DNA of 64,000 nt. Source: Chromohalobacter marismortui (GTDB taxonomy: Bacteria; Pseudomonadota; Gammaproteobacteria; Pseudomonadales; Halomonadaceae). The stretch lies in contig NZ_SOBR01000005.1 of NCBI RefSeq assembly GCF_004364315.1, positions 62,001-126,000 on the forward strand, given 5' to 3'. Positions 8,775 through 17,967 of the stretch are shown piece after piece. The position numbers and the translations under genes are program-made. Each line of letters opens with the position of its first letter. Position 1 is the first letter of the stretch. Below the pieces are notes generated by a model. That model was not told the origin of the DNA. It searched no databases and worked only from the letters and a program-made list of their open reading frames with translations.

Positions 8775-9872
8775 TTACGTCACGACGACCATATCATGGC
8801 GGGAAACCGTCACGCTGCGCAGTCGCGCCTGCAACGCGTGCCCGACCTGCAGCTCCATTTGCGCGATGGCGTCACGACTGAGGCGCGCTCGCAGCGCCTG
8901 TCCGCCGACGTCCAGCATCACCTCGACGAAGGGGCTGTGAGCTTCATCCCCCATTTCGCGCAACGTCGCCGGGATGCAGGCCACATCCGGCAAAGGCGGC
9001 GCCCCTGAAGGGGCGACCCCGACATCGCGCGCCCGCAGGCGCAAACGCACCGCATCTCCCACCGCGCCCTCGAGACGCGCGACGCTCAGCGCCTCACCCG
9101 CCTCCATGCCCGGCAATGCCAGACGCGTCAGGCACAGCGCCTGGTCATGGGCAAGGATGCGTGCCTCGATCAACGACGACGCCTCGAAACGTCCCGTGCG
9201 CGGGCCCAGATCGAGGCGCGCGAACATCTCGTCCACCGGTCCGCTGGCCATGACCCGGCCTTCTTCGATCAACGCCACGCGATCAGCCAGCGCACCGATT
9301 TCACGCGTGTCGTGACTGACGAAGAGAATCGGCACGCCGGTGTCGCGCGCGAGGCGCCGGATATAGTGCAAGAGTTCCTGCTTGCGCGCCCCATCCAATC
9401 CGGTGAGCGGCTCATCCATCAGCAGCATGCGTGGACATGACAACAGAGCACGTCCTATCGCCACGCGCCGCGCCTCGCCCCCCGACAACCGCCCCGGCGT
9501 ACGCGCCAACAAATGGCCGATCCCCAACAGGTCGACAAGATCATCGAACGCGTCGCGCGATGCACGCGGCATGCCGTAGCGTAGATTGCCACGCACCGAG
9601 TAATGCGGAAACAGCCGCGCCTCCTGGAACACGACGCCCAATTGACGCCGATGCGGCGGCACCCAGCGACGCCGCCGGGTATCCACCAGCCATGTATCAC
9701 CCAACCGAATGGTGCCGACCTCTGGCATCCCCAATCCGGCGATCAGCCGGATCAGGCTGCTCTTGCCGCTCCCCGAGCGCCCGAACAGGGCGGTAACGCC
9801 TTCCGCCGGCACCGCAAGTGAGGTATCGAGGGTGAAGTCGCCCAGCCGCTGAAAGACCTGCGCGTCAAGCAT
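8775..9872 (-). CDS. modC: Molybdate ABC transporter ATP-binding protein
   Basis: 365 residues. The ATPase domain (1-230) shows Walker A GRSGSGKSSLIRL, the Q-loop, the ABC signature LSGGEARRVAIGRAL, Walker B MLLMDEPLTGLD and the switch His in FVSHDTREI. The C-terminal 130 residues form the TOBE/MOP-type molybdate-binding domain that senses cytoplasmic oxyanion. It powers molybdate import through ModB. Its start overlaps the end of modB by eight bases, so it is the last gene of the modABC operon on the minus strand. Confidence 0.95.
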   Translation of the reverse strand: MLDAQVFQRLGDFTLDTSLAVPAEGVTALFGRSGSGKSSLIRLIAGLGMPEVGTIRLGDTWLVDTRRRRWVPPHRRQLGVVFQEARLFPHYSVRGNLRYGMPRASRDAFDDLVDLLGIGHLLARTPGRLSGGEARRVAIGRALLSCPRMLLMDEPLTGLDGARKQELLHYIRRLARDTGVPILFVSHDTREIGALADRVALIEEGRVMASGPVDEMFARLDLGPRTGRFEASSLIEARILAHDQALCLTRLALPGMEAGEALSVARLEGAVGDAVRLRLRARDVGVAPSGAPPLPDVACIPATLREMGDEAHSPFVEVMLDVGGQALRARLSRDAIAQMELQVGHALQARLRSVTVSRHDMVVVT

Positions 9873-10563
9873 GTCGGCCCTCCAGACGATGGCGCGCGCG
9901 TCGCGCCAGCCATTCCGATGTCACCAGCGCGACCAATGCCACCACCACCGAGATCACGCACAACCGTGCGGCGGCGGCTTCCTTGCCAGGCGTCTGTACC
10001 AGGCTGTAGAGCGCCAGCGGCAGCGTACGCGTTTCGCCGGGAATGTTGGCGGCGAAGGTGATCGTCGCCCCGAACTCGGATAGCGATCGCGCGAAGGCCA
10101 GCACGCCGCCGGTCAGAATCCCCGGCAGGGTCAATGGCAGCGTGATCGTCATGAAGGTCTTGAGCCGTCCCGCTCCCAGCGTTCGTGCAGCGTCCTCCAG
10201 CTTGCGATCGACCGCCTCCAGCGATAACCGCACGGCGCGCACCAGCAAGGGAAACGCCATCACCGCCCCGGCGAGTGCCGCGCCTTGCCAGGTAAAGGGA
10301 AGACTCACGTCGAACGTTTCATGCAGCCATTGGCCCAGCGGGCTTTGTCGCCCCAGCGACACTAGCAGCAGATACCCCACCACGACCGGCGGCAGCACCA
10401 ACGGCAAATGCACAACGCCATCAAGGAGTGTTTTTCCCGGGAAATCGAAACGCGCCAAAATGTAGGCCAAGGCGATCCCCGGCAACAAGATGGCCGCCAC
10501 CGCGATACCGGAAACACGCAAGCTCAGGGCCAGCGCCTCCCATTCCAGCGGCGTCAACATCAC
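9865..10563 (-). CDS. modB: Molybdate ABC transporter permease
   Basis: 232 residues with five to six transmembrane helices and the EAA loop (LEAVDRKLEDAARTLGAGRLKTFMTITLPLTLPGILTG, with the conserved E-A-A-R-T-L-G core) that docks on ModC. It forms the channel for molybdate in the inner membrane. It is coupled at both ends: a four-base overlap (ATGA) with modA upstream and an eight-base overlap with modC downstream. Confidence 0.95.
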   Translation of the reverse strand: MMLTPLEWEALALSLRVSGIAVAAILLPGIALAYILARFDFPGKTLLDGVVHLPLVLPPVVVGYLLLVSLGRQSPLGQWLHETFDVSLPFTWQGAALAGAVMAFPLLVRAVRLSLEAVDRKLEDAARTLGAGRLKTFMTITLPLTLPGILTGGVLAFARSLSEFGATITFAANIPGETRTLPLALYSLVQTPGKEAAAARLCVISVVVALVALVTSEWLARRARHRLEGRHA

Positions 10564-11357
10564 CTATCCCCGTCACCCAGCGTCGTAAAGCCGAAACGCT
10601 GGAAGATGGCGCTGGCCTCGTCGCCTTCCAGCCACCTGGCCAACTCGGCGGCTGCCTCGCTGGGCGACGCGCCCACCAGGGCGACGGGATAGACGATCGG
10701 TTCATGAGAAGCCTCGGGGAAGGTGCCCAGCGTCTTGACCTTGTCGCTGGCCTGGGCATCGCTGGCATAGACGATGCCCAACGGGGCTTCGCCGCGTTCG
10801 ACCAAGGCCAGGGCGGTGCGCACGTTACTCGCAGGCGCCAGACGCGCGCGCAGTGTTCGCCACTGCCCGATTCCCTGCAGGGCTTGCTTGGCATAGATAC
10901 CTGCGGGTACATGCTCCGGGTTGCCGAGTGCCAGGCGCCCGTCTCCCAGTCGTTCGGCAATCGAGGCGCTGCCCTCCGGGGTAAACCGATCCAGCGCGCT
11001 GTCCCGAGGCGCAATCAGCGCCAGGCGATTGCCCAGCACATCGTGGCGATGCGACAACGCGACGCCATCTTGCTTGCCCAACCAGTCCATCCATTGTTCG
11101 TTGGCCGAGAGATAAATGTCCGCCGGTGCGCCATTGGCGATCTGGCGGGCCAGGGTCGACGACGCGGCGTAGACGGGTACGATCTCGATATCGTGATCGC
11201 GCTCATACGCGTCGGCCAGTGCATTGACGGCATCGGTCAGCGAGGCCGCCGCAAAGACCTTGACGCGCTCAGCGGCCAACGCCGACAGACTTGCCATGCC
11301 CAGCGACAATGCCAGGGCATGCACGATCCACATACGCACCAGTGAACGACGTGACAT
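10560..11357 (-). CDS. modA: Molybdate-binding periplasmic protein
   Basis: 265 residues. A signal peptide ends at SLSALAA; the mature protein begins ERVKVFAAASLTDAVNALADAYE, which carries the Ser residues that bind molybdate in ModA, followed later by VPVYAASSTLARQIANGAPADIYLSAN, the second half of the binding site. It captures molybdate (or tungstate) for ModBC. The ATG at 11357 is chosen because GGAG lies eight bases upstream; a GTG at 11366 overlaps that site. No modE gene is in the window; a dyad at 11403-11425 is a weak candidate operator. Confidence 0.95.
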   Translation of the reverse strand: MSRRSLVRMWIVHALALSLGMASLSALAAERVKVFAAASLTDAVNALADAYERDHDIEIVPVYAASSTLARQIANGAPADIYLSANEQWMDWLGKQDGVALSHRHDVLGNRLALIAPRDSALDRFTPEGSASIAERLGDGRLALGNPEHVPAGIYAKQALQGIGQWRTLRARLAPASNVRTALALVERGEAPLGIVYASDAQASDKVKTLGTFPEASHEPIVYPVALVGASPSEAAAELARWLEGDEASAIFQRFGFTTLGDGDR

Positions 11358-11402
11358 AAAAAACACTCCAGACCGTTCAGCGGCCTTGATGAGAATGACG
11401 GC

Positions 11403-11425
11403 GCTATCAGCTTATCGAAAATAGC
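11403..11425 (-). promoter_or_regulatory. Weak ModE-like dyad upstream of modA
   Basis: GCTAT-N13-ATAGC lies 46 bases before the modA start. E. coli ModE sites have the half-sites spaced by 12 rather than 13 bases between the corresponding positions, so this is close to but not a clean match. Confidence 0.25.
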
Positions 11426-11477
11426 ACGCACGATGGCAACAACCCAGACGCCTTCCAAGAGGCCGGGCCGAACGCAG

Positions 11478-11500
11478 AAGGGAGGCCAGACGCCTCCCTT
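11478..11500 (-). terminator. Terminator-like hairpin after the TonB receptor gene
   Basis: Perfect 9-bp stem AAGGGAGGC / GCCTCCCTT with a five-base loop, 25 bases past the receptor stop on the minus strand and before the modA promoter region. No strong T-run follows, so termination strength is uncertain. Confidence 0.6.
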
Positions 11501-11524
11501 GAGATGCCAACATCCGACCGGCGC

Positions 11525-13504
11525 TTAAAAGTCGAGGCTCGCCCCCACCCAATAACGACGCCCATCGTTCACATAACCGTATTCTTCGTAGCCGACGTCT
11601 TCGTCGAAGAGGTTATAGACACCGACCATGAGCTTGGCCTTGTCGGTCAACTGCCACGCCCCACCACTGTCTACGTAAGTGTAGGAAGGGGCTTGGATGC
11701 TACTGGAGGACGGTCCCTCGACGGGCTGACTTTCCTTGCCTCGATAGGTCAACCGCACCCAGGCATTGAGCCGCGCCATCGGCGTCCAGTCCAGCGTGCT
11801 GCGGAATTGGTGCTTGGGCAATTGGGTCAACGGTTGGCCTTCGTATTCGCCGCTTTTCTGCTCGGAATCGGTATAGGTATAACTCGTCGACACGCTCAGC
11901 GTCTCGGTCAACGGCGACGATAGTGAGAGTTCCACGCCCCGTGTCACGGCCTCGTCGACATTGATGCGGGTATTAGTGAGAAGATTGCCGTTGTCGTCGA
12001 TATCGTACTGAGTCACCGGAGGGCATGCCGTGGCCGACCCGCAACGTACCCGCGTGATCTTGTCTTCGAAGTCATTGTGAAACAGCGTTACGCTGGCATT
12101 CAGTCCCCGCGGGGCGCTGTACAGCAAGGCAAGTTCCTTGTTGAGCGATGTCTCGGGCTCGAGAGCCGGGTTCCCGTAGGTAGTGCCACCTCGACTAATG
12201 GCCCCCCAGTCAGCCGTCACTTCACGTAAGCCAGGGGCGCGATACCCGGTGGAAACACCACCTTTCAATGTCCAGCGCGGTGCCGCCTGCCATACACCAT
12301 ACAAGCGTGGGCTGACATGGCTGCCATAATTTTCGTTGTCATCCAGTCGTACTCCGCCGGTCAGCGAAAAGTCCCGCGTCAGCATCCATTCGTCCTCGGC
12401 GAATAGCGCCCACTGGTCGTTGCTGACCTGGGTCCGGTCGGAAATCTGATTGGTGTTCTGGTCGTTGAGTTCTTCTTTCTCATAGTTGGCACCCAGCGTC
12501 ACGATATGGCGCGACAACGGGAGCACCCACTGGGTGTTCGCCACCGTATTGGTAATTTCAATATCGCGTGACTTATTGTCGGTGGACTCGCGTTGTATGT
12601 AACTGTCGGAGGTGGCAAATCCCCAGCGCCCGGTATGGGTCAGCGCATAATGTTCACGGTCATGCGCCGAGTAGCTATCGCTACAACCGCCGCGGCAGCC
12701 TTCCGCCGGGACAGACTTGCCGACATGAGCCGCACGCTCCTGCGTTTCCTTACCCACTTCCAGGCCTATATCGTGATGCTCGCTCGGCGTCAGCGAAAAC
12801 TTGGCGGTCAGACTCTGCAGATCCTTGTCTTCGTATCCTTCCTCGATGTCGTCTTCCTCGCGCTTCTGGTACTGACCATAGACTTGCACACCAAGCAGAT
12901 CGTCGGCTAAGGGGCCCGACACATAAAGCTGGCCCTGATTGGCATTCCCCGAATCGCTGTCTTCCTGAAGCGTCGCCTCGGCACGCACGTTGCCGTGCCA
13001 GTCATCGGCCACTTTGCGCGTGATGACGTTGATGACCCCGCCGATGGCATCCGAGCCATAAAGCGTCGACATCGGCCCACGAATGACCTCGATACGTTCG
13101 ATGGCCTGCAGTGGCGGCAACCAGTCCTGTTCAAATCCAGCACTGCCATTGGGACGTGATTCGCGTGATGACTGACGGCGACCATCGACGAGTATCAACG
13201 TGTACTTGGCCGGCATGCCACGCATGCTGATGTCGACTCCGTTATCGCCACCTCCGCCCCCTGTGACGATCACTCCTGGCACCCCCCGCAAAGCGTCGGT
13301 GATATCACGATAGGCCTTGTTCTCGAGCTGCTCGCGCGAAATGACACTGATCGATGCCGGAGCATCCTGTAACGGCTGGGCATACCCGGCGGCGGTCACG
13401 ACGACATCGTTGAGTTGAACATCTTTAGCGTCGGCATAGGCCAGTGGCGTGACCAGCGTCGTGATGGCGAGCGTCAGCGCGGACGGACCAACGTAATGAG
13501 ACAT
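11525..13504 (-). CDS. TonB-dependent outer-membrane receptor (catecholate siderophore/colicin I receptor type)
   Basis: 659 residues. After a signal peptide (cut after AYA) comes a TonB-box-like segment (DVVVTAAG), the plug domain (about residues 40-150, with LRGVPGVIVTGGGG, ISMRGMPAKYTLILVDGRR and IERIEVIRGPMSTLYGSDAIGGVINVITRK) and a 22-strand barrel ending in the aromatic signature ...WVGASLDF. A loop around residue 270 has a Cys pair (EGCRGGCSDS). Plug motifs are those of CirA/IrgA/FepA-type siderophore receptors; the exact ligand cannot be read from sequence. A Fur box 71 bases upstream supports iron repression. Divergent from a LysR gene. An ABC siderophore importer with its own Fur-like site lies at 38 kb. 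Confidence 0.93.
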   Translation of the reverse strand: MSHYVGPSALTLAITTLVTPLAYADAKDVQLNDVVVTAAGYAQPLQDAPASISVISREQLENKAYRDITDALRGVPGVIVTGGGGGDNGVDISMRGMPAKYTLILVDGRRQSSRESRPNGSAGFEQDWLPPLQAIERIEVIRGPMSTLYGSDAIGGVINVITRKVADDWHGNVRAEATLQEDSDSGNANQGQLYVSGPLADDLLGVQVYGQYQKREEDDIEEGYEDKDLQSLTAKFSLTPSEHHDIGLEVGKETQERAAHVGKSVPAEGCRGGCSDSYSAHDREHYALTHTGRWGFATSDSYIQRESTDNKSRDIEITNTVANTQWVLPLSRHIVTLGANYEKEELNDQNTNQISDRTQVSNDQWALFAEDEWMLTRDFSLTGGVRLDDNENYGSHVSPRLYGVWQAAPRWTLKGGVSTGYRAPGLREVTADWGAISRGGTTYGNPALEPETSLNKELALLYSAPRGLNASVTLFHNDFEDKITRVRCGSATACPPVTQYDIDDNGNLLTNTRINVDEAVTRGVELSLSSPLTETLSVSTSYTYTDSEQKSGEYEGQPLTQLPKHQFRSTLDWTPMARLNAWVRLTYRGKESQPVEGPSSSSIQAPSYTYVDSGGAWQLTDKAKLMVGVYNLFDEDVGYEEYGYVNDGRRYWVGASLDF

Positions 13505-13574
13505 GGTGCGTTGTTCTCCCTGATGAATCCCGCTCCAGGGTCGGCTGGAGCATGTGCAAGATACCTTGATTTTT

Positions 13575-13593
13575 AATGCGAATTTTTATCATT
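13575..13593 (-). promoter_or_regulatory. Fur box of the TonB receptor gene
   Basis: On the minus strand the site reads AATGATAAAAATTCGCATT, a 19-bp dyad matching the common gammaproteobacterial Fur consensus AATGATAATNATTATCATT at 15 of 18 defined positions. It sits in an AT-rich stretch 71 bases upstream of the receptor start. Confidence 0.75.
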
Positions 13594-13753
13594 TAGATTC
13601 TTTCACAGAGAACACAACAGGTCACGGGACAGGGCGTTTCGCAATCCGCAACGCACGAGATAGCGTCACAAACGTGAATGATTTTCAAAAACGTCGTGCC
13701 ATATGCCAAAATGCCCATCCACTCCACACACCATGCTGACGATGGCCCATGGC

Positions 13754-14686
13754 ATGCACGATCTCGATGAACTGACCGCGTTCACCTCGGTCATGGCGTC
13801 CGGCAGCCTGACTGCCAGCGCCCGCGAACTAGGACTCGCAAAGTCGACCCTCAGTCGGCGTATCAGTCAGTTGGAGGAACGGCTGGGACAGCCGCTGTTG
13901 CGACGCCAAGCCAACCGCCTGCTTCCCACCGAAGCCGGTACGCTGTTTCTCGCCTACAGCCAGCAGATACTGCACCTCGCCGAGCAAGGCCATCAGGCGC
14001 TCGACGACTTGCGCGCGGAAGTGAGCGGCGAATTGACCGTCGAGGTTCATAATGCCTTCGCGCGGGGATGGTTCAGCCAGCAGATGGAAGATTTCGTGGC
14101 GCGCCATCCGGGCATGCGCCTGAACCTGCATACCCGTCTGATGCCGCCCACAGGACCTGAGGACGAAACCCTGTGCGTATGGCTGGGCGACGTCGCCGAC
14201 TGTGGTCTGCGCCAGGAAACGCTCGGCTACATGCGTCGTGGGGTCTACGCGCATCCCGACTATTTCCGTCGCCACGGAACACCTCGACACCCCCGCGAAC
14301 TCACTCAACACGCGTGGGTCGACCTGCTTGGTACCAGCGAACAAGGCATGACCTTGCATCATGCCCGCGAAGGGGAAACGCGAATCACCCTGCCACCCTC
14401 ACGCCTGCACGTGGATCAATACGTCTTGCATATCGACGCCATCGCGCGGGGACGCGGGCTTGGCCTGCTTCCCCACTGGATGGCCGAGAAACGCCTCCAA
14501 CATCATCCCGGTAGCCTGGCCCCTTGCCTCGAAGAATGGGCGCCCTCGTCGCTTCCCATCACCCTGCTCTACCCGTTCGGACGCTTACCTCGCAAAAGCG
14601 TCACGCTTCTCGAGCAGATTCGCCAGACCGTGCCGGAGAGCTGGCGCTTGCATGCGCCGGTCCCCCAGCCCTCGATTTCACGCTAG
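13754..14686 (+). CDS. LysR family transcriptional regulator
   Basis: 310 residues from the ATG at 13754, which gives the usual LysR N-terminus (MHDLDELTAFTSVMASGSLTASARELGLAKSTLSRRISQLEERLG); upstream in-frame ATGs at 13733 and 13703 also exist and none has a clear ribosome-binding site. The winged HTH occupies residues 1-60 and the effector domain the rest. It is divergent from the TonB receptor and lies 108 bases before the aaeXAB-like efflux operon on the same strand. In E. coli the aae operon is controlled by a neighbouring LysR protein (AaeR), so that role is the best guess here, but control of the receptor cannot be excluded. Confidence 0.88.
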   Translation: MHDLDELTAFTSVMASGSLTASARELGLAKSTLSRRISQLEERLGQPLLRRQANRLLPTEAGTLFLAYSQQILHLAEQGHQALDDLRAEVSGELTVEVHNAFARGWFSQQMEDFVARHPGMRLNLHTRLMPPTGPEDETLCVWLGDVADCGLRQETLGYMRRGVYAHPDYFRRHGTPRHPRELTQHAWVDLLGTSEQGMTLHHAREGETRITLPPSRLHVDQYVLHIDAIARGRGLGLLPHWMAEKRLQHHPGSLAPCLEEWAPSSLPITLLYPFGRLPRKSVTLLEQIRQTVPESWRLHAPVPQPSISR

Positions 14687-14731
14687 ACTGACAGCCGCGA
14701 CGGGACGTGCCACCACGGCAGCCGGTCACAC

Positions 14732-14761
14732 AGATAGCGCGCCAAATAGATAGCGTGCTAA
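14732..14761 (+). promoter_or_regulatory. Tandem direct repeats before the aaeXAB-like operon
   Basis: AGATAGCGCGCCAA (14732-14745) and AGATAGCGTGCTAA (14748-14761) are 14-base direct repeats with two differences, 16 bases apart start to start, 34 bases before the first gene of the efflux operon. They are a candidate binding site, possibly for the adjacent LysR protein. Confidence 0.4.
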
Positions 14762-14794
14762 CATAGTCGCTTGCCTTGGCGAACGGGAGAGGGA

Positions 14795-15013
14795 ATGGGC
14801 CTCAAGGAAATCGCGATCGGCGGCATTTATGTCAGCCCGCTGCTGCTCTACGCCCTGTTGGGGTTCATCGGTGCTCTCATCGTGCGTACGCTGCTGCACA
14901 AGATCGTCGGACAGCACACCCCCTGGTTCGAAGCGTGGTTCGATGCCGCCCTGTTCGTCATCATCACGGCCACCGTCGCCTTTGTCTTTTCGCCCATTGC
15001 CGGAATCGTCTAA
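14795..15013 (+). CDS. aaeX: DUF1656 small membrane protein (AaeX-like)
   Basis: 72 residues with two transmembrane helices (PLLLYALLGFIGALIVRTLL and the AALFVIITATVAFVFSPIAG region). This is the DUF1656/AaeX family, which is always found before an HlyD-type adaptor and a FUSC pump. The start at 14795 has an excellent GGGAGAGGGA site; the in-frame ATG at 14771 does not. The stop codon abuts the start of the adaptor gene. The role in the aromatic-acid efflux complex is known only by association. Confidence 0.85.
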   Translation: MGLKEIAIGGIYVSPLLLYALLGFIGALIVRTLLHKIVGQHTPWFEAWFDAALFVIITATVAFVFSPIAGIV

Positions 15014-15883
15014 ATGCGCACTTCGCTACGCATGCTCACTACACTCGTCATCGTGGCACTGGCCATAGCCGCCGGGGTCTGGCTGTGGCATTACTATCTT
15101 TATACGCCATGGACCCGCGATGGGCGCGTGCGCGCCGAGGTCATCACCATCGCCCCCGATGTCTCCGGCTGGGTCCACCAGTTATCGGTGAACAACACAC
15201 AGCACGTCGAGAAAGGCGACACGCTGTTCAAGATCAACCAGGCGCGTTACCAGACCGCCGTCGACAAGGCCGAGGCCGTCGTCGCTCTGAACCAGGCACA
15301 GCTGGAACTCAAGCGACACGAGGAGCAACGGCGTAATCGGTTGAGCAATCAAGCCATCAGCGGCGAAGATCTGGAAATCGCACGCATCAACACCCGCGTG
15401 GCGAAAGCCAATCTCGCCGAAGCCAAGGCCAACCTGGCAAGCGCTCAGTTGGATCTCAAACGCACCGTGGTCGAGGCCCCCGCCGCTGGGCATATCCTCA
15501 ACCTGCATCTCAGCGAGGGCAATTACGTCACGGCAGGCAATCCCGTCATGGCCCTGGTAAAAGACGCTTCCTATTACGTGACCGGGTATTTCGAAGAGAC
15601 CAAGATATCGCGCATCGAGGTGGGCGATCCCGCCAAGGTGACGCTGATGAGCGGCGACACCGAACTGCGGGGCCGTGTCGCCGGTATCGGGCGCGGCATT
15701 GCCAACACCAACACCTCGCTGAACAGTCAGCTACTTCCCCAGGTCGAGCCCACCTTCAATTGGGTCAGGCTGGCACAACGGATTCCCGTGCGCATAGAGC
15801 TCGCTCAGATCCCGAAGGATACGCTGCTCAGCGCGGGCATGACCGCCACCATCCATATCGTCGACGCGTCGGATACGGACTGA
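15014..15883 (+). CDS. aaeA: HlyD-family efflux adaptor (AaeA-like)
   Basis: 289 residues. One N-terminal transmembrane helix (about 8-27) anchors the protein; the AaeA/EmrA signature YTPWTRDGRVRAEV and APDVSGWV follow, then a lipoyl half-motif, a coiled-coil hairpin (about residues 80-155, rich in Ala, Glu, Lys) and a second lipoyl/beta-barrel part. It links the inner-membrane FUSC pump to an outer-membrane channel. It begins directly after the AaeX stop and is followed seven bases later by the pump gene, so the three are one operon. Confidence 0.9.
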   Translation: MRTSLRMLTTLVIVALAIAAGVWLWHYYLYTPWTRDGRVRAEVITIAPDVSGWVHQLSVNNTQHVEKGDTLFKINQARYQTAVDKAEAVVALNQAQLELKRHEEQRRNRLSNQAISGEDLEIARINTRVAKANLAEAKANLASAQLDLKRTVVEAPAAGHILNLHLSEGNYVTAGNPVMALVKDASYYVTGYFEETKISRIEVGDPAKVTLMSGDTELRGRVAGIGRGIANTNTSLNSQLLPQVEPTFNWVRLAQRIPVRIELAQIPKDTLLSAGMTATIHIVDASDTD

Positions 15884-15890
15884 GTCGCCC

Positions 15891-17936
15891 ATGTCGCCCT
15901 GGCTGGAAACCTACCTCACTCCCTCGAAGTCATCCTTGCAATTCGCCGCCAAGACCACCCTGGCGATGCTGCTGGCGCTTTACATCGCCTTGTGGTGCGA
16001 TCTCGACCGCCCCTACTGGGCGCTGATCTCGGCGGCGTTCCTGCAGATTCGACCGATGAGCGGTATGGTCGTCGAAAAGGGCATCTGCCAGATCGGCGGC
16101 ACCCTCATCGGTGCACTGGTGGGGATCGTCATCATGGCCTTCTTCGCCCAGGCGCGCGTGCCCGCCCTGGTGGCACTGACGCTGTGGATCATGTTTTGTA
16201 CCTACGGCAGCTCGCTGTTGCGTAACAATTTTTCCTACGGCTGCATCATGGGCGCCGTCACGGCCATGTTGATCGTCGTCATCGCCGCCGGTCAGCCCGG
16301 CAGCATCTTCGACATTGCCGTCGCGCGACTCTCCGAACTGGGGCTCGGTGCGCTCTGCGCCACCCTGGTCAGTGCCTTGCTGTGGCCCACGCGCGTCAAG
16401 GATCACTTGGCCAATCAAGCCGACGCGGTGATCAACCAGGCTTTCACCCACGCCGGGCAGCGCCTCGAGGCAGGCGAGGATCTGGCCGCCATGCAGCAGT
16501 CGCTGACCGCCAGTCTCGAGCCGTTGACGATGCTCGAAACCGACAGCCAGGCGGCGCGCTACGAGGGCCCCGACGGTGCCGGCCGAATTCGCGTCACGCA
16601 CGTACTCACTCGCCGCACGCTGCGCTTCTTCGCCACCCTGGGGGCGCTTTATCAGTTGCTGCACGACCATCGCGAGCGTATCAGCGCCCCGCTGCAACAA
16701 TTGGCCAGCGAAGTCGCCGACGGCTTTCGCAACGCCGAACACGTGACGGGCGTCCCGGCGGCACGCCAACAGCTGCAGGCACTACGCAAGCGAGCGCATA
16801 CCTACGCCGATACCCAGCTCGATCCCTTGCAGCGCCGTGTCATCCTGGCGCTGCGCGAGGTGCTCGGGCATGCCATGATCATGCTCGATGCCCGCGAGGC
16901 CATCGCCCACCCGGGGCGTAAACAGCTACGCGGCGGCTCGCTGTCGTGGCACCGCGATCATCTGGTGGCGCTGCTCAATGCCGGTCGCGCGGGGCTTGTC
17001 TTCTCGTGCCTGGCCGTATTCTGGCTGCAGACCCATTGGAGCAACGGCCAGGTCGCGATGCTGCTCGGCACCCTGTTCTCAGCGTTTTTCGCCACGCGCG
17101 ACAACCCTGTCACGATCTGCATGATGTTCTTCAAGGGCATGCTGGCGGCGTTGCCCAGTGCCTTCCTGTTCGGGCATGTGCTGCTCTCGCAGGCCAACGG
17201 TTTTCCCATGCTCGCCATGCTCTTCGTCACGCCGCTGTTTTTGGGGCTGCTCGGCGCCTCCAACCCGCGCTTGATGGGGTACTGCCTGGCGTTCACCATC
17301 TTCAATATCCTGCTGACCATGCCGGGCAACGGCATGGATTTTTCCTTCGACAGTTTCGCCAACCGCGCCATTGCCGTGATCGTCGGGTTGAGCGCCGTGG
17401 TCATGGGCTTTCGCCTGATCCCGGGTCTCGGAGCGCCGATTCGGCGCCGCCGCCTGATCGGCGCCATCAGCCATGACCTGCGGCATATCGATGAACAGCC
17501 CTTGCATGAAGCCGAAAGCCGGTTCAGTGGCCGCATGGCCGATCGCCTGTTACAACTCGCGCGGCACGACGACATGCTGCCCGAGGACCACCGCCATCTG
17601 TTCATGATCGGCCTCAACGGTCTCGACCTGGGACGCTCATGCCTGCGTTTGCGCCACCGTTTGGACGCTGCCGCGACGCCCGTGCGTGACGCCATGCGGC
17701 ACTTGCTGGCGACCCTTGCCGCCGCATTCGAGGACAGCGCCCATGGTCGCGCGCCACGCGGTATTCAGGCGGCGGGGCAAGCGCTGGACGACGCCATCGC
17801 ACGCCATGGCGGCCTCGAGGAAGACGCACGCGCGCTCATCGAGGGGCTGGTCGAGCGACTCGACTTGGTGCTGGAACGTCAAGCCAAGGTCATGGCCGAA
17901 CGGTTGACGCCGACGCCCGCCGCGCGCCCCGCCTGA
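15891..17936 (+). CDS. aaeB: FUSC-family inner membrane efflux pump (AaeB-like)
   Basis: 681 residues in the duplicated FUSC architecture: six transmembrane helices at about 20-165, a long cytoplasmic segment, a second set of helices at about 355-510, and a cytoplasmic C-terminus. The motif LDRPYWALISAAFLQIRPMSGMVVEKG in the first repeat and the related TRDNPVTICMMFFKG in the second are typical. E. coli AaeB exports hydroxylated aromatic carboxylic acids such as p-hydroxybenzoate, so this operon is a plausible exporter of aromatic acids, though the substrate here is an inference. Confidence 0.92.
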   Translation: MSPWLETYLTPSKSSLQFAAKTTLAMLLALYIALWCDLDRPYWALISAAFLQIRPMSGMVVEKGICQIGGTLIGALVGIVIMAFFAQARVPALVALTLWIMFCTYGSSLLRNNFSYGCIMGAVTAMLIVVIAAGQPGSIFDIAVARLSELGLGALCATLVSALLWPTRVKDHLANQADAVINQAFTHAGQRLEAGEDLAAMQQSLTASLEPLTMLETDSQAARYEGPDGAGRIRVTHVLTRRTLRFFATLGALYQLLHDHRERISAPLQQLASEVADGFRNAEHVTGVPAARQQLQALRKRAHTYADTQLDPLQRRVILALREVLGHAMIMLDAREAIAHPGRKQLRGGSLSWHRDHLVALLNAGRAGLVFSCLAVFWLQTHWSNGQVAMLLGTLFSAFFATRDNPVTICMMFFKGMLAALPSAFLFGHVLLSQANGFPMLAMLFVTPLFLGLLGASNPRLMGYCLAFTIFNILLTMPGNGMDFSFDSFANRAIAVIVGLSAVVMGFRLIPGLGAPIRRRRLIGAISHDLRHIDEQPLHEAESRFSGRMADRLLQLARHDDMLPEDHRHLFMIGLNGLDLGRSCLRLRHRLDAAATPVRDAMRHLLATLAAAFEDSAHGRAPRGIQAAGQALDDAIARHGGLEEDARALIEGLVERLDLVLERQAKVMAERLTPTPAARPA

Positions 17937-17967
17937 GAGTGACAACGAGACAGATGCGAGGAGAATC

